A stretch of 64,000 nt of DNA from NCBI GenBank assembly GCA_002840125.1, contig PGZF01000001.1, positions 186,001 to 250,000 of the forward strand. Direction: 5' to 3'. Below are positions 34,609-44,800 of this stretch, one piece after another (within the stretch, counting starts at the first letter, position 1; each line of letters starts with the position of its first letter). Below the pieces are notes generated by a model that saw only the letters and a program-made list of their open reading frames with translations, was not told where the DNA came from and ran no database searches. This DNA comes from Gammaproteobacteria bacterium HGW-Gammaproteobacteria-15. Lineage in GTDB: Bacteria; Pseudomonadota; Gammaproteobacteria; Enterobacterales; Alteromonadaceae. The position numbers were made by a program, and so were the translations under genes.

Positions 34609-37290
34609 TTAACGCACAGCACCGCTATGTGCCGGCGCCAGCAATACCGCATTAGCCAGCGCAATATGCAAGCCATTTACATAAGCACGATAGTTGGGCT
34701 CCTGGGTAAAACTTATCACCATACCGTCACCTTGTGGTGCCCACATTAATAAGGGTTTGTGCGCTATCTGCTGCTGGTTATCCTGCCAGACAAAACCACT
34801 GGCTTTAACCTCATCGGCGCCAGCAAATTTCAGCAGGTTGCGGCCGTGGTTTATTGCCAGCGGCTGATAAATTTCATTACCCACATACACCGTATTAACG
34901 CTGGCCGGTAAGCCCGCCGTTAACCAATGCGACTGATCAACCTCGGCTTTTGCCAGAAAACCCGGCACCCAATCCGGCCTGGCCTGCTTTGCTTTAACCA
35001 TTTGCTGGTATTGCTCGGTATTTAGTACTGTGCCGGCGACCTGCTCTTTATCCTTGCCGTCTGTTGCGGGCTCTTCACCGGCTTTGTATTCCCGTTTACT
35101 GGCCAGCAAAGGTGCTTCACCGCTTAAAACGAAGTTAGTTGCATTACCTAACGTAATTAATACGCCGCCGCGCTCTGTCCAGTGGCGGATATTGTTATAA
35201 CCGGCTTCCCCCAGCGCCTGCTGGTAACTGCCACCGGCACTGGCTGGCAGCACCAATACCTGATAGCGGCTTAAATCGGCCTGTTTTAATTGCGCTGGCC
35301 GGATAGCCGTTACCTGTTGACCAAGCTCGCGCTCCAGCACAAAACGGGCACTACCAGCACTTAAACTGCTGGCAGGTTCATCCCATAACATGGCTACATT
35401 AACCGGTTGCAACCGCACCATATTGGCCGAGCCGGCATTGGGGCCATCGGTATGCCAGCTGCTGTCTACTCCGTGCAGTATAGCGCCACTTTGTGCAGAA
35501 AGCTTCTCAAGCATTTGATTAAGCTCAGCATTATTATCTGCTCTGGCAATAATTAAACTGCCGGATGGGTAACGCGTACCGTTTTGATGAGTAAAAGGCA
35601 GATCGCTGCTACGCATAACCACACCGGCTTTTAACGCAGCGGCGGCAAAACGGGCGGCGTCCATACCACCCCAGGGCACAATAAAGCCGTATGTCGCATC
35701 TGGCCGCGTCAGGTTACCGGGTAAAATACGCTGTGCAGTTACTGTTACACCTTCTACTTTTACGCTGGCGCGGCATTCGTTCATCTCCAGATTAAACATC
35801 AGCGGCAATGACCAGGCCGTTACATCGTATATCTGATCCGGTAAGTTATTTGCCCGAAGTGCTTCCTGCTGTTTAATAAACGGCTGATCCATGGGTACGT
35901 CGGTATCAAGCAAAGTACGCAGTAAATGATAAGTGCTTTGGGCGCTGTCGATAACATAAGCGCCGCTTTGGTAATCTTTACCGCAGGCACTGAATGCTTT
36001 TGTTGCCTGAGTAACCTTGATGCCCTGCTCTGTTAATAATGCGGTTAAACGCTGATGCCCGGCTTTATCGCGGCTGGCCGGAAAAATATAGCTGCGGGTT
36101 TTGGCTTTGCTACCTTGTGCCACCGCATCTTTACGGTACTGATAAAAGCGCTGTAATAAAGGCTTGGCGCGCTGGCTGGCGGTTTCCAGCGTAGCCATAA
36201 AAGCAACAAAGTTACGCTGAATACCGTCGGCAAAGGTTACTACTGTGCCGTCGCTGCGGCGATAGTGATGGCCACGGGCAGAAGCCATTTCATAGGTCAT
36301 AGCAATGCTGCCCTGATACAACGGCCAGCTGGCGCCGTAACCCGGATAAAATGCATCAAAAATCTCGCGGGTAAAATAATGATAGCCAAAGCGGTCAAAC
36401 CATTTGGCATTGTTTTGCCCCACCCAATCTAATACTTCACGCTGTGCCTGCTGAATATGCGGGTTATAAGGCTCGGCTTCCGGGCTGAAATAGTACGTCA
36501 TGTCGCCGCCCATTTCATGCGAGTCAACGTATAACAGCGGATAGGTGCTTCGTAGCGCCTTAACACGGCCACGGTTTTCCGGTTGGGTTAAGCTGATCCA
36601 ATCGCGGTTCATATCAAACAAATAATGATTACTGCGGCCATTGGGCCAGGGCTCGTTTTGCTCGGCAGATAAACGATCGTCAGAATGCTCCATACCGGCA
36701 GTAGCGTAATAGCGGCTGACAAAACGATGATGGCCATCCGGGTTTTGCAGCGGGTCAATATATACCAGGGTGTTGGTCAGAATATTGCGGGTAAATTCAC
36801 TTTGGTCGGCCAGTAAATGCCAGGCCAGCGCCATTGACGATTCCGCCGGGCTTAATTCATTACCATGCAGGGTATTGGCAATCCACACCGATGCCGGTTG
36901 TTGTTCAATCAGGGCTTTGGCGTCCGCTTCGCTGGTATTAAGCGGATCAGCCAGCCGGCGCATATTTTGTTCCAACTGGTCTAAACGGGCAATATTCTGC
37001 TCTGAGCCTATTACCACATAAAACAGCTGCCGTCCCTGCCAGCTTTCACCGTATGGCACCAGCTTTAGCTGCTGCGGATATTGCGCTGCCAGGGTAGTAA
37101 AATACTGCCTTATGGCCGCCGGCTCTGAGATACGGCTACCCAGTTTATAGCCCAGCACTTGTTGGGTATTGGGTACACTGTTGTTGTATTGGCTGCCGGG
37201 AAACTCCGGCAACGCCGAAGCGGCAAAGCTGCTGCCCAAAGCAGCGAAAATGGTACTGAAGATAAATGTACGACGGCTGTTACTGCGCAT
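34609..37290 (-). CDS. Large M14 family zinc carboxypeptidase, exported
   Basis: An 893-residue protein. The N-terminus NSRRTFIFSTIFAALGSSFAASA looks like a Tat or Sec signal peptide (SRRTF). The M14 domain spans about residues 45-380, with zinc ligands in NTLHGNELSPAE (H..E) and YVDSHEMGG, and the catalytic Glu in MTYEMASARG near residue 336. The remaining 500 residues form an accessory region including a glutamine amidotransferase-like stretch (VLPASAGGSYQQAL, GGVLITLGNAT). M14 enzymes of this size occur in Alteromonadales and hydrolyse C-terminal residues of peptides in the periplasm or outside the cell. Confidence 0.9.
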   Translation of the reverse strand: MRSNSRRTFIFSTIFAALGSSFAASALPEFPGSQYNNSVPNTQQVLGYKLGSRISEPAAIRQYFTTLAAQYPQQLKLVPYGESWQGRQLFYVVIGSEQNIARLDQLEQNMRRLADPLNTSEADAKALIEQQPASVWIANTLHGNELSPAESSMALAWHLLADQSEFTRNILTNTLVYIDPLQNPDGHHRFVSRYYATAGMEHSDDRLSAEQNEPWPNGRSNHYLFDMNRDWISLTQPENRGRVKALRSTYPLLYVDSHEMGGDMTYYFSPEAEPYNPHIQQAQREVLDWVGQNNAKWFDRFGYHYFTREIFDAFYPGYGASWPLYQGSIAMTYEMASARGHHYRRSDGTVVTFADGIQRNFVAFMATLETASQRAKPLLQRFYQYRKDAVAQGSKAKTRSYIFPASRDKAGHQRLTALLTEQGIKVTQATKAFSACGKDYQSGAYVIDSAQSTYHLLRTLLDTDVPMDQPFIKQQEALRANNLPDQIYDVTAWSLPLMFNLEMNECRASVKVEGVTVTAQRILPGNLTRPDATYGFIVPWGGMDAARFAAAALKAGVVMRSSDLPFTHQNGTRYPSGSLIIARADNNAELNQMLEKLSAQSGAILHGVDSSWHTDGPNAGSANMVRLQPVNVAMLWDEPASSLSAGSARFVLERELGQQVTAIRPAQLKQADLSRYQVLVLPASAGGSYQQALGEAGYNNIRHWTERGGVLITLGNATNFVLSGEAPLLASKREYKAGEEPATDGKDKEQVAGTVLNTEQYQQMVKAKQARPDWVPGFLAKAEVDQSHWLTAGLPASVNTVYVGNEIYQPLAINHGRNLLKFAGADEVKASGFVWQDNQQQIAHKPLLMWAPQGDGMVISFTQEPNYRAYVNGLHIALANAVLLAPAHSGAVR

Positions 37291-37454
37291 ATTGCTCCCA
37301 TGATTTTTATATATTGTTATAGCGGCAAACTACCTTGGCGCTGCCTGCTTGGCAATGTACTGATAACACTGCTGCGACTAAATACCGGTTTTTACCGCTG
37401 ATTTGAACAACAGTCAGTATTTCGCCAACAGTGAATTGCCGCTATCATCAGCAG

Positions 37455-38276
37455 ATGACTCATTCCGTGCCGCGTATTCAGCGTCAATATTACCGTAATG
37501 GCCCACCACACCGTGGTGGTGCCGACGTTAGCTTTGCCGATCTGGTAAAAATTTTTGGCTTTAATAGCATTCATATTGGCCGCTGGGTAACGGCCGATGA
37601 ACTGCAACTGGCGGCAAATTTATTTTTCGATGCCTTTTGCGATTTACAACAATTGCTGCAGGTGCCGCCGCAGGTAATATCACTAAATGGCAGCTTAGCG
37701 CTGACTTTTGGCATTGGTGGCCAGCCTGGAGTGTGTGCGCATTACCAACCGCAGGGGCGTATTCTGGCACTTGCCAAAAACGCCGGTGGCGGCAGCCTGG
37801 CGCATGAATGGTTTCATGCCTTTGATCACTATATTGCCAGTAAAATGTTTGGCAATAACGCTACGCGTAACCAATTTTCCAGCCGCTGCTGGCTACAGCA
37901 TAAAACTATAATTCCGCATTATTTCAATTCGTTACTGGATGGCGCCTATAAAAAACTGTTTTTATCCGCTGATGGTAACAGTAGCAGCGATTTTTTTAAT
38001 CATTGCCGTAGATTAGACGCCGCGCAAAAACGTTTATACCTGGCTATGCCGGAGGAAATGGCGGCCAGAGCCTTTGAAAAAGTGCTACAGATGCAAAGCC
38101 TGAAAAACAGTTTTCTGGTGTCGGGTACGCTAAAAAGTAAAGCTGCCGAACTGGGAGTGTATCCGGATAATAGGCTTAGCACTGAACTTGCCGGTTTATG
38201 GCTGCAGTACTTCCGGTTATTAGGCCAGGGGCTGCAACATAAAACCCGCAGTAAAAATACCCTGGTGGACGGGTGA
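37455..38276 (+). CDS. LPD1/CLCA_X-like putative metalloprotease
   Basis: A 273-residue protein (281 if a GTG at 37431 is used; no clear ribosome site decides it). The core is FGFNSIHIGRWVTADE, then VISLNGSLALTFGIGGQPGVCAHYQPQGRILALAK and GGGSLAHEWFHAFDHY near residue 125. This is the layout of the large polyvalent protein-associated domain LPD1 and of proteins named CLCA_X. HEWFH is an HExxH zinc motif, so peptidase activity is likely but unproven. No signal peptide is seen. The 3' end is part of a long inverted repeat. Confidence 0.8.
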   Translation: MTHSVPRIQRQYYRNGPPHRGGADVSFADLVKIFGFNSIHIGRWVTADELQLAANLFFDAFCDLQQLLQVPPQVISLNGSLALTFGIGGQPGVCAHYQPQGRILALAKNAGGGSLAHEWFHAFDHYIASKMFGNNATRNQFSSRCWLQHKTIIPHYFNSLLDGAYKKLFLSADGNSSSDFFNHCRRLDAAQKRLYLAMPEEMAARAFEKVLQMQSLKNSFLVSGTLKSKAAELGVYPDNRLSTELAGLWLQYFRLLGQGLQHKTRSKNTLVDG

Positions 38277-38333
38277 TTATTATCTTAGCCATGCAGCAGG
38301 CTAAGGCCGGGAGAAGCATTAATAATCACCCGT
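38269..38333. repeat. Nested inverted repeat between convergent genes
   Basis: A 14-bp perfect stem (38269-38282 with 38320-38333; core ACGGGTGATTATTA) encloses a second 7-bp hairpin (CTTAGCC/GGCTAAG, 38284-38305). It overlaps the stop codon of the LPD1-like gene and precedes the convergent TonB receptor stop. It has no T-run; it may be a bidirectional terminator or RNA 3'-end stabiliser. Confidence 0.6.
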
Positions 38334-38363
38334 GGTTAACTTAGTCAATAAAACCGTTGGCCA

Positions 38364-41300
38364 TTAAAAAACAGCCCGCACACTTAGCGCATACCGACGA
38401 TCAGTGGTAAAGCTCAGTGCATCGGTTCTATCCCCGGCCTGATTCATCTGGTACTGGGTTTTAGTTTCTGTTTTCAGCAGATTGCTGCCTTCAATACCAA
38501 TTTTCCAGTTCTCGTTAATGCTGTAGTACAAGCTGGCGTCCATCATGCCGGATGCTTTGGCATAGGCTGGCACATACTCTTCAGATTCACGCAACGTCAG
38601 CAGGTACTCAGAGCGCCAGGTATAAGCCAGCCGGAATGAAATGTCGTTATATTCGTACATACCAACGATGTTCATATTCTGATCGGAATAGCCTTGCAAT
38701 GGCAAACCACCAAATACACGGAAGGTATTACGGTTGTCTGCTATGCGGTTACCATTTTCATCAAAGCCCAACGTCCCCTCTGACACAGCGTTAGGATCTT
38801 CCAGGCCACTCTGGTCGATGTAGGTGTAGTTAAACTGTAAACCCAAACCGCTCCAGGCACCTGGCAACATGTCATAGAACTGCGAGTACGAAAATTCAAC
38901 GCCGCGGATAGAGCCTGAGCCGGTGTTAGCCGGGCCATAAGCCGATACATCGTAACTTTGGCCGTTGTAGGCAATATCAAGATCAAATTGCCGGTTGCGG
39001 ATAATGTTATCCAGCTTTTTGTGAAAGATACCCAGATTCAAAAATCCGGCCGGTGCAAAATACCACTCTGCGGTTAAATCCAGATTGATTGACTCTTCCG
39101 GCTCCAGATAGGGGTTGCCCGCCAAAGCTGTCACTTCAATATCATCCAGCCCCACTACCGGGTTATTAACTTCATCCTGATCTTGCCCCGGTGTTTGCAG
39201 GCGACGGGTGTAGTCTAAATCGAGCAGGCTGATATTGCGGGCATCTACCAGGCTTGGATAATACAAACCTTTTGACGCACCAAAGCGCACGACTACGTCA
39301 TCGGTTATACCAAAGTTCAGGTTTAAGCTCGGTAATACGGTGTCGTAATCGGTGCCTTTTACCGTACTCAACTGAGATTCGCCGGACGCAAGATCGTAAT
39401 AGCGCCGGTACTCTGCTTGCTGCATTACATTGTTAAGCGACGTGCCGGGCTCACCACGTTTACTGGTTAACGGCTGTACAAAGGCACCGGTAGATTCCAG
39501 CTCGTAACTAACGTAGCGCAAACCAATATTACCTTTTACCGGAATATCCCAATCAGCAAACTCGAAATCACCGCGCAGATAAAACTCGGTACGCTTTTCA
39601 TTCGATGAACTAATGTTATGCGCAGCAAATGGCCCTTCAACACGGTTAGGCTTGTCGGCATAAGGCACATAGGTACCAGTGCAAACGCCGTTATTGGCCG
39701 CGCTTAGCGTAGCGTTGTGCCAGCCTTCCTGGCAGCCCTGGCGTAATGAGTTAGCATAGTTTTTCACCAGATCCATCCGCGGGAACAGAAAGTTATTAAC
39801 ATTACCTATCAGTACATTACCATTGTAGTAATCTGAAAAATCCACCCGCTCAAACAACTCAGGCCGGTTCACGGCAGCCGCGGCATTACGATCATTCATA
39901 TCCCAGGGAGTACCAATAGCAGACCAGCCTTCATACGCCGTATCACGCACGGTTAAGTCTTTATCGGTGTAATAAGCCCCTGTTTTAATGCCGGTGAAAA
40001 TGCCATCCAGCTCATAACTGAGGTCAAACTTAAAGCTGTTCGCTTTGGCGGTATTGTGCTCTTCCTGCTCCATACCACTGCCCAGAAATAAATTCGGCAC
40101 CGGCCCGTTCCAATCCTGATTCGGCGACCAGCCTGGGGTCAGAATATTATCGCTGAGAAACTCAACAGTTGGGCGGGAACCGCGCATGTCGAGGAAATAG
40201 GGTGATACCACATGCACATGATTACCACGGGTCTGGCCTGACATACTGTAGTTGTGTACCACTTTCTCAGAGTCTATGCGCTGATAATCAAAACTCAGTG
40301 CTAAGCGGTCTGTCGGTTTTAACTTCAGGTTAAATGAGGTGTCTTCAACGGTATTTTCGTTGTAGTTCCAACGGCTGCGATAGAAAAACGGCGTTTCAGG
40401 GCTAACGCCAAGCGCAACACCTGAAGTGACATAACCGTTTTCTACTGTTAACGGATGACCGTTGGCGGCATCGTCCCGCCAGTTTTGCGACGAGCCCATA
40501 AAACCTCTGAAACCTTGTGCCGCCTGGCCAATTTGCCGCTCATTCCACTCTAACGAGGCTTTAGAATTAATGTGCTCTAAGGTGGCCACTATGGTGTTAT
40601 CGGTATTTGCCCACTGCAAAGAGGTGGTAAAGCCGGTACGCTTGCGATCATTTTCGGCCGTACTCATGTGAATAGCTACCGGTACGTGCCAGACACTGCC
40701 AGCAGGCTGCCCAGGCAGTGCCGGGCCATCAACCGGTGAATCAGGATCAACACCGGTAATACCGCCCCACTCATCAGTGGTTGGGATAAAAGAGTCACCG
40801 CGGGAATGGAAATTACCTAAACCAATACCATCGCCACGTGATTTATATTCCGATTTAGAACCGGCAAGCAGAAAACCAAATTTACCGGCTTTGGTTTCCC
40901 AGCTATCAGAAAACAGCGCAGAGAACGACGGCGTCAGCTCTTCACGAAAATCGCCGTAGTTCGCTTTGGCATTAACAGATAACAACTGTTTATCAGAATC
41001 AAACGGCTTGCGGGTAATCAGATTAACCGTACCGGCAATACCACCGGAGATCAGATCTGCCGTCTGGTTTTTCACCACTTCTACTGAACCGAGCAATTCT
41101 GCCGGGAAGTCTTCATAGCTCAGGCCACCCCATGGGTTGGCACTAAAAGCACCACGGCCGTTGACTTCAGAGCGTACCCGATCCAGGCCACGCACCAGCA
41201 CGCCGGTACCTTCATCGGCATAGTGCTTTGGATCATCAGAAGAAGCAAAGCGCTCAATAGTAACACCGGGCACACGCTGTAAAGCTTCAGTAACTGATTT

Positions 41301-41582
41301 ATCCGGTAGTGCACCTATATCAGTGGCAGTGATAACGTCTTTAACGGTATCGGCATAACGCTTCAGGTTCTGTGCGTTATTAAGGCTGCTACGCATGCCT
41401 TTTACTTCAATAACCTCTACCGGCTCAGTTGCCTGTGCAGCAATGACACCGCTGTCATTTTCAGGCAAAGCCTGTGCAGCAAGCCAGCATGGGCTTATCC
41501 CCAGCAAAGCGGCAGTAATAGCCAGGCTTAACCGGTTTTGTTTGCTACTATACTTGTAATTATCGCTCAGTAATTCAGACAT
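38364..41582 (-). CDS. TonB-dependent receptor (large, TonB-Xanth-Caul type)
   Basis: A 1072-residue outer-membrane receptor with a signal peptide (about 1-36), a plug domain (LKRYADTVKDVITATDIGALPDK, then VTIERF and GVLVRGLDRVRSEVNGRGAF, ending SGGIAGTVNLITRKP) and a 22-strand barrel ending in the aromatic Phe RAVF. The length and plug are those of the long receptors of oligosaccharide-use loci in Xanthomonas, Caulobacter and Alteromonadales. It diverges from a GH20-fusion hexosaminidase; the intergenic region holds an element also found before the RpiR gene, so it likely imports the oligosaccharide or glycopeptide degraded by this locus. Confidence 0.92.
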   Translation of the reverse strand: MSELLSDNYKYSSKQNRLSLAITAALLGISPCWLAAQALPENDSGVIAAQATEPVEVIEVKGMRSSLNNAQNLKRYADTVKDVITATDIGALPDKSVTEALQRVPGVTIERFASSDDPKHYADEGTGVLVRGLDRVRSEVNGRGAFSANPWGGLSYEDFPAELLGSVEVVKNQTADLISGGIAGTVNLITRKPFDSDKQLLSVNAKANYGDFREELTPSFSALFSDSWETKAGKFGFLLAGSKSEYKSRGDGIGLGNFHSRGDSFIPTTDEWGGITGVDPDSPVDGPALPGQPAGSVWHVPVAIHMSTAENDRKRTGFTTSLQWANTDNTIVATLEHINSKASLEWNERQIGQAAQGFRGFMGSSQNWRDDAANGHPLTVENGYVTSGVALGVSPETPFFYRSRWNYNENTVEDTSFNLKLKPTDRLALSFDYQRIDSEKVVHNYSMSGQTRGNHVHVVSPYFLDMRGSRPTVEFLSDNILTPGWSPNQDWNGPVPNLFLGSGMEQEEHNTAKANSFKFDLSYELDGIFTGIKTGAYYTDKDLTVRDTAYEGWSAIGTPWDMNDRNAAAAVNRPELFERVDFSDYYNGNVLIGNVNNFLFPRMDLVKNYANSLRQGCQEGWHNATLSAANNGVCTGTYVPYADKPNRVEGPFAAHNISSSNEKRTEFYLRGDFEFADWDIPVKGNIGLRYVSYELESTGAFVQPLTSKRGEPGTSLNNVMQQAEYRRYYDLASGESQLSTVKGTDYDTVLPSLNLNFGITDDVVVRFGASKGLYYPSLVDARNISLLDLDYTRRLQTPGQDQDEVNNPVVGLDDIEVTALAGNPYLEPEESINLDLTAEWYFAPAGFLNLGIFHKKLDNIIRNRQFDLDIAYNGQSYDVSAYGPANTGSGSIRGVEFSYSQFYDMLPGAWSGLGLQFNYTYIDQSGLEDPNAVSEGTLGFDENGNRIADNRNTFRVFGGLPLQGYSDQNMNIVGMYEYNDISFRLAYTWRSEYLLTLRESEEYVPAYAKASGMMDASLYYSINENWKIGIEGSNLLKTETKTQYQMNQAGDRTDALSFTTDRRYALSVRAVF

Positions 41583-41718
41583 AGTTTAAGTCTCTTCTGT
41601 TCTTGTTGTAATCCATGCAACCTGTCAACCGCGTTAGCGCCGACAAAGCCGTTATGCACTTACCTTGCTCTTCCTGTTTAAAGCTGCCATTACTACCAAA
41701 TATGCCAAGCTCTGATGT

Positions 41719-41748
41719 TACTTTGTACCACGAAGATTAAAAAGTAAA
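41719..41748. promoter_or_regulatory. Shared inverted-repeat element A, TBDR/GH20 intergenic region
   Basis: The blocks TACTTTGTACCA (41719-41730) and AAAAGTAAA (41740-41748) occur at the same distance (21 nt between starts) as in element B at 49383-49412. Within them lies the inverted repeat TACTTT-N16-AAAGTA. A role as operator for the RpiR regulator at 48448 is inferred. It lies 137 nt from the TBDR start and about 72 nt from the GH20 start. Confidence 0.65.
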
Positions 41749-41819
41749 CATAATTCGATGAAAAAACTATCTTATATAGCATTGAATTCTAGACAAGCAC
41801 TTCTTTATTGCTTATTAAT

Positions 41820-44800
41820 ATGTTACCAAGTAACAATAAAGTGATCTGTGTTATGCGTTCAATCTGTTGCTGTGCCCTGCTGCTGTTAAGCAGTATGCCG
41901 TTGTTTGCTAAAAATAGCCTTGCTGCTACGGTGGCTCTGTTGCCCTATCCCGCCGAGATTGAGCAAGCTGAAGGTTACTTTGATCTCAGGCTGGGGCTAA
42001 CAATAAAAGTGCCACCAGACAACCCGGTGCTACAGGCAGCAGCCGAACGTTTTACTGCCCGTTTAGACCAAAGAGCCGGTTTTGCCATTCCGCTTTTGGC
42101 CGCTGCAAATGTGCAACTGCAACTTACCGGCCTACCCGCGGCAACTGGCGCAGTCCCTCAGCCGGATATGACAGAGCAGTATTACCTGCGTGTCACTAAC
42201 ACAGAGATTATCCTCAGTGCAGCTGCTGAAACCGGCATTCTGCGTGGCCTGGAAACCCTGTTACAGCTGGCTGACAAGGGTAAAATTGCTGCAGTTAGTA
42301 TTAAAGATCAGCCGCGTTTTAGCTGGCGCGGCCTGCTATTGGACCCGGCCCGGCGTTTTTTACCTCTGGGGGTGTTAAAACGGCAGATCGATATTATGGC
42401 GGCAGCCAAACTTAATGTCCTGCACCTGCATTTAACCGACGATCAGGGCTGGCGCTTTGAATCAAAGCTCTTTCCCAAACTGCAACAAATTGGCGGCGCT
42501 GATGGCTTTTATACCCAGGCAGAGCTGAAACAACTGGTACATTACGCCGCAGAGCGCGGCATCCGGGTGGTACCCGAAATTGACTTACCCGGCCACACTA
42601 CTGCTCTTGGAGCGGCCTACCCTGAGTTTATGAGCCAGCCCGGCCCCGCAGAGCCAGAGCAGCATTGGGGCGTGCATCCGGCCGTGCTTGACCCGGCAAA
42701 TGAGCAACTTTATCCGTTTTTGCAGCAGTTACTGGCTGAAGTCGCCGATGTATTTCCTGATCCTTATCTGCATATTGGCGGTGATGAGGTGCTAAGTGAG
42801 CACTGGCTGGCTACGCCGCATATTGTGGCCTTTATGCAGCAACAGCAGCTTGATGGTGCGCCGGCACTGCAAGCCTATTTCAACCGCCGTTTACAGCAGA
42901 TTTTGCAGCAACTGGGCCGCAATATGATTGGCTGGGATGAAGTACTGGACAGCAACTTACCAAACTCCGTGCTGATACAGTCCTGGCGTGGCACCGAATC
43001 CTTGTATCAGGCCGCTGCAGCCGGCCACAACGCGATTTTATCAACCGGCTATTATCTTGATCAGCCCCAGTTTGCCGGTTATCACTACCGTAATGATCCG
43101 CTACCGCAAGCAACAGCAGTACCAGATCTGACCCAGTTACAACAATGGTCGGCCTGGCAGTTTAGCTTCGACCGTCTGCGCGGCAATGCTATTTCCGGTA
43201 AGTTACTGCTGCTTAGCTTTAACGATGGCGCTGTTAAAGGGGCAATTGAATTTAGCGGGCGCAAAGCAGCAATGCTCAATGATCTTGTTGTTAATGCCAA
43301 TACGCTAACCTTTACGGTTGACAGTTGGATGGGGCCGTTAAGCGCTCAGCTGCAGTTAGGCGCAACGCTGTCCGGGCAGCTTGTCACCGGTAATGCGCCC
43401 TATCAGGTTAACGGCCAGGCACTGGCCTTACAGCAAAGCGCGGCAACCACTCTGCCGTTTAGCCTGCAACCGATCGATGTTAACGACGCTATGCACGCAA
43501 ACATTCTGGGTGGGGAAATTACCTTATGGGCCGAGCTGGTGACACCGGATAATATTGATATCCGGCTCTGGCCCAATGGCTTTGCTGTAGCTGAACGTTT
43601 ATGGTCAAGCGCCAGCATCCGCGATGAAGCCAGCCTGCACCAGCGCATGCAACGTATTACACAACAATTAACGACAGAAGGCAGCCTGCAGCATATACAG
43701 CAACAGCGTGCCGGCTTTACATTTTTAGCCACTGATTATGCTGACACCCTTGAACATCTGACGCAGATACTGGAACCCGCACACTATTACCACCGGTTGC
43801 ACCAGAAATCAGCTGCTGGCCTTTACCATAAAGCGGCTGCGCTAAATCAGTTAGTTGATTTTCTGCCCGCCGAAAACCCGCAGCTGCAGCAGTTTTCGCA
43901 GGTATTACAGCGCTGGCTGAAACAACAGGATGCTACAGATACCGCCTGGCTCACCCGGCAACTACAACAATGGCAGCATGCGGCTGATACTCTTATAACA
44001 GCTGCAGCTGCGCCACAGCATACAAAGCTAAAGCCGTATGTCCCTGAGCTGCAGCGGATCAGTGCGCTGTGTCAGTTGGGGCTGTTACTGCTTAACAGTA
44101 TCAGCTCACAAACACCGTTAGAGAATGTTGTGCGACAGCAAATAGCCCGACAACTACAACAGGCTGGCGCTATTTCGCAAGAAATGATTATTGCGCTGCA
44201 CCGCCCGTTGCAGCAGTTGTTTGACTATGCCCCGCACAGCCAGGTTTGGCTACCGGCAAACACCTTTAGTGCCGAGGCTGAGGGCCCGGCAGTTGATAGT
44301 ATGGGTAACCTTTATGCCGTTAACTTTGGCCACGACAGTGCTATTAACAGCACCGCTACTGCTGGCGGAACCATTGGCAAAGTGACACCAGACGGACAAG
44401 CCAGCTTATATTTAACCCTGCCACAGGGCAGCACCGGTAACGGTATAGTATTTGGCCCAAGTGGTAGCTTATATAGCGGAGCCATGTTTATCGCCGATTA
44501 TACCGGCCATAATATTTTGCGTTACGCACAAGGTAAGCTTGAGGTATATGCGCACAATAAAGCCATGCATCAGCCTAATGATCTGGCCATTATGCAAAGC
44601 GGCGTTATCTTTGCCAGCGATCCAGACTGGGCCAATAGCAGCGGGCAGCTTTGGCGCATAGATACTGACGGCTCCAGCCAGTTACTGTATAGCAATATGG
44701 GCACAACCAACGGTATTGCCGTAAGCCCGGATCAGCAATTTTTATATGTTAATGAAAGCGTGCAGCGCCGGGTATGGCGTTTTCGCATCAACGCCGATAA

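Noticed and set aside
41808-41819. TTG start for the GH20 fusion gene
   Set aside because: There is no ribosome site, and ATG codons at 41820 and 41853 give better signal peptides; the TTG only extends the open frame.
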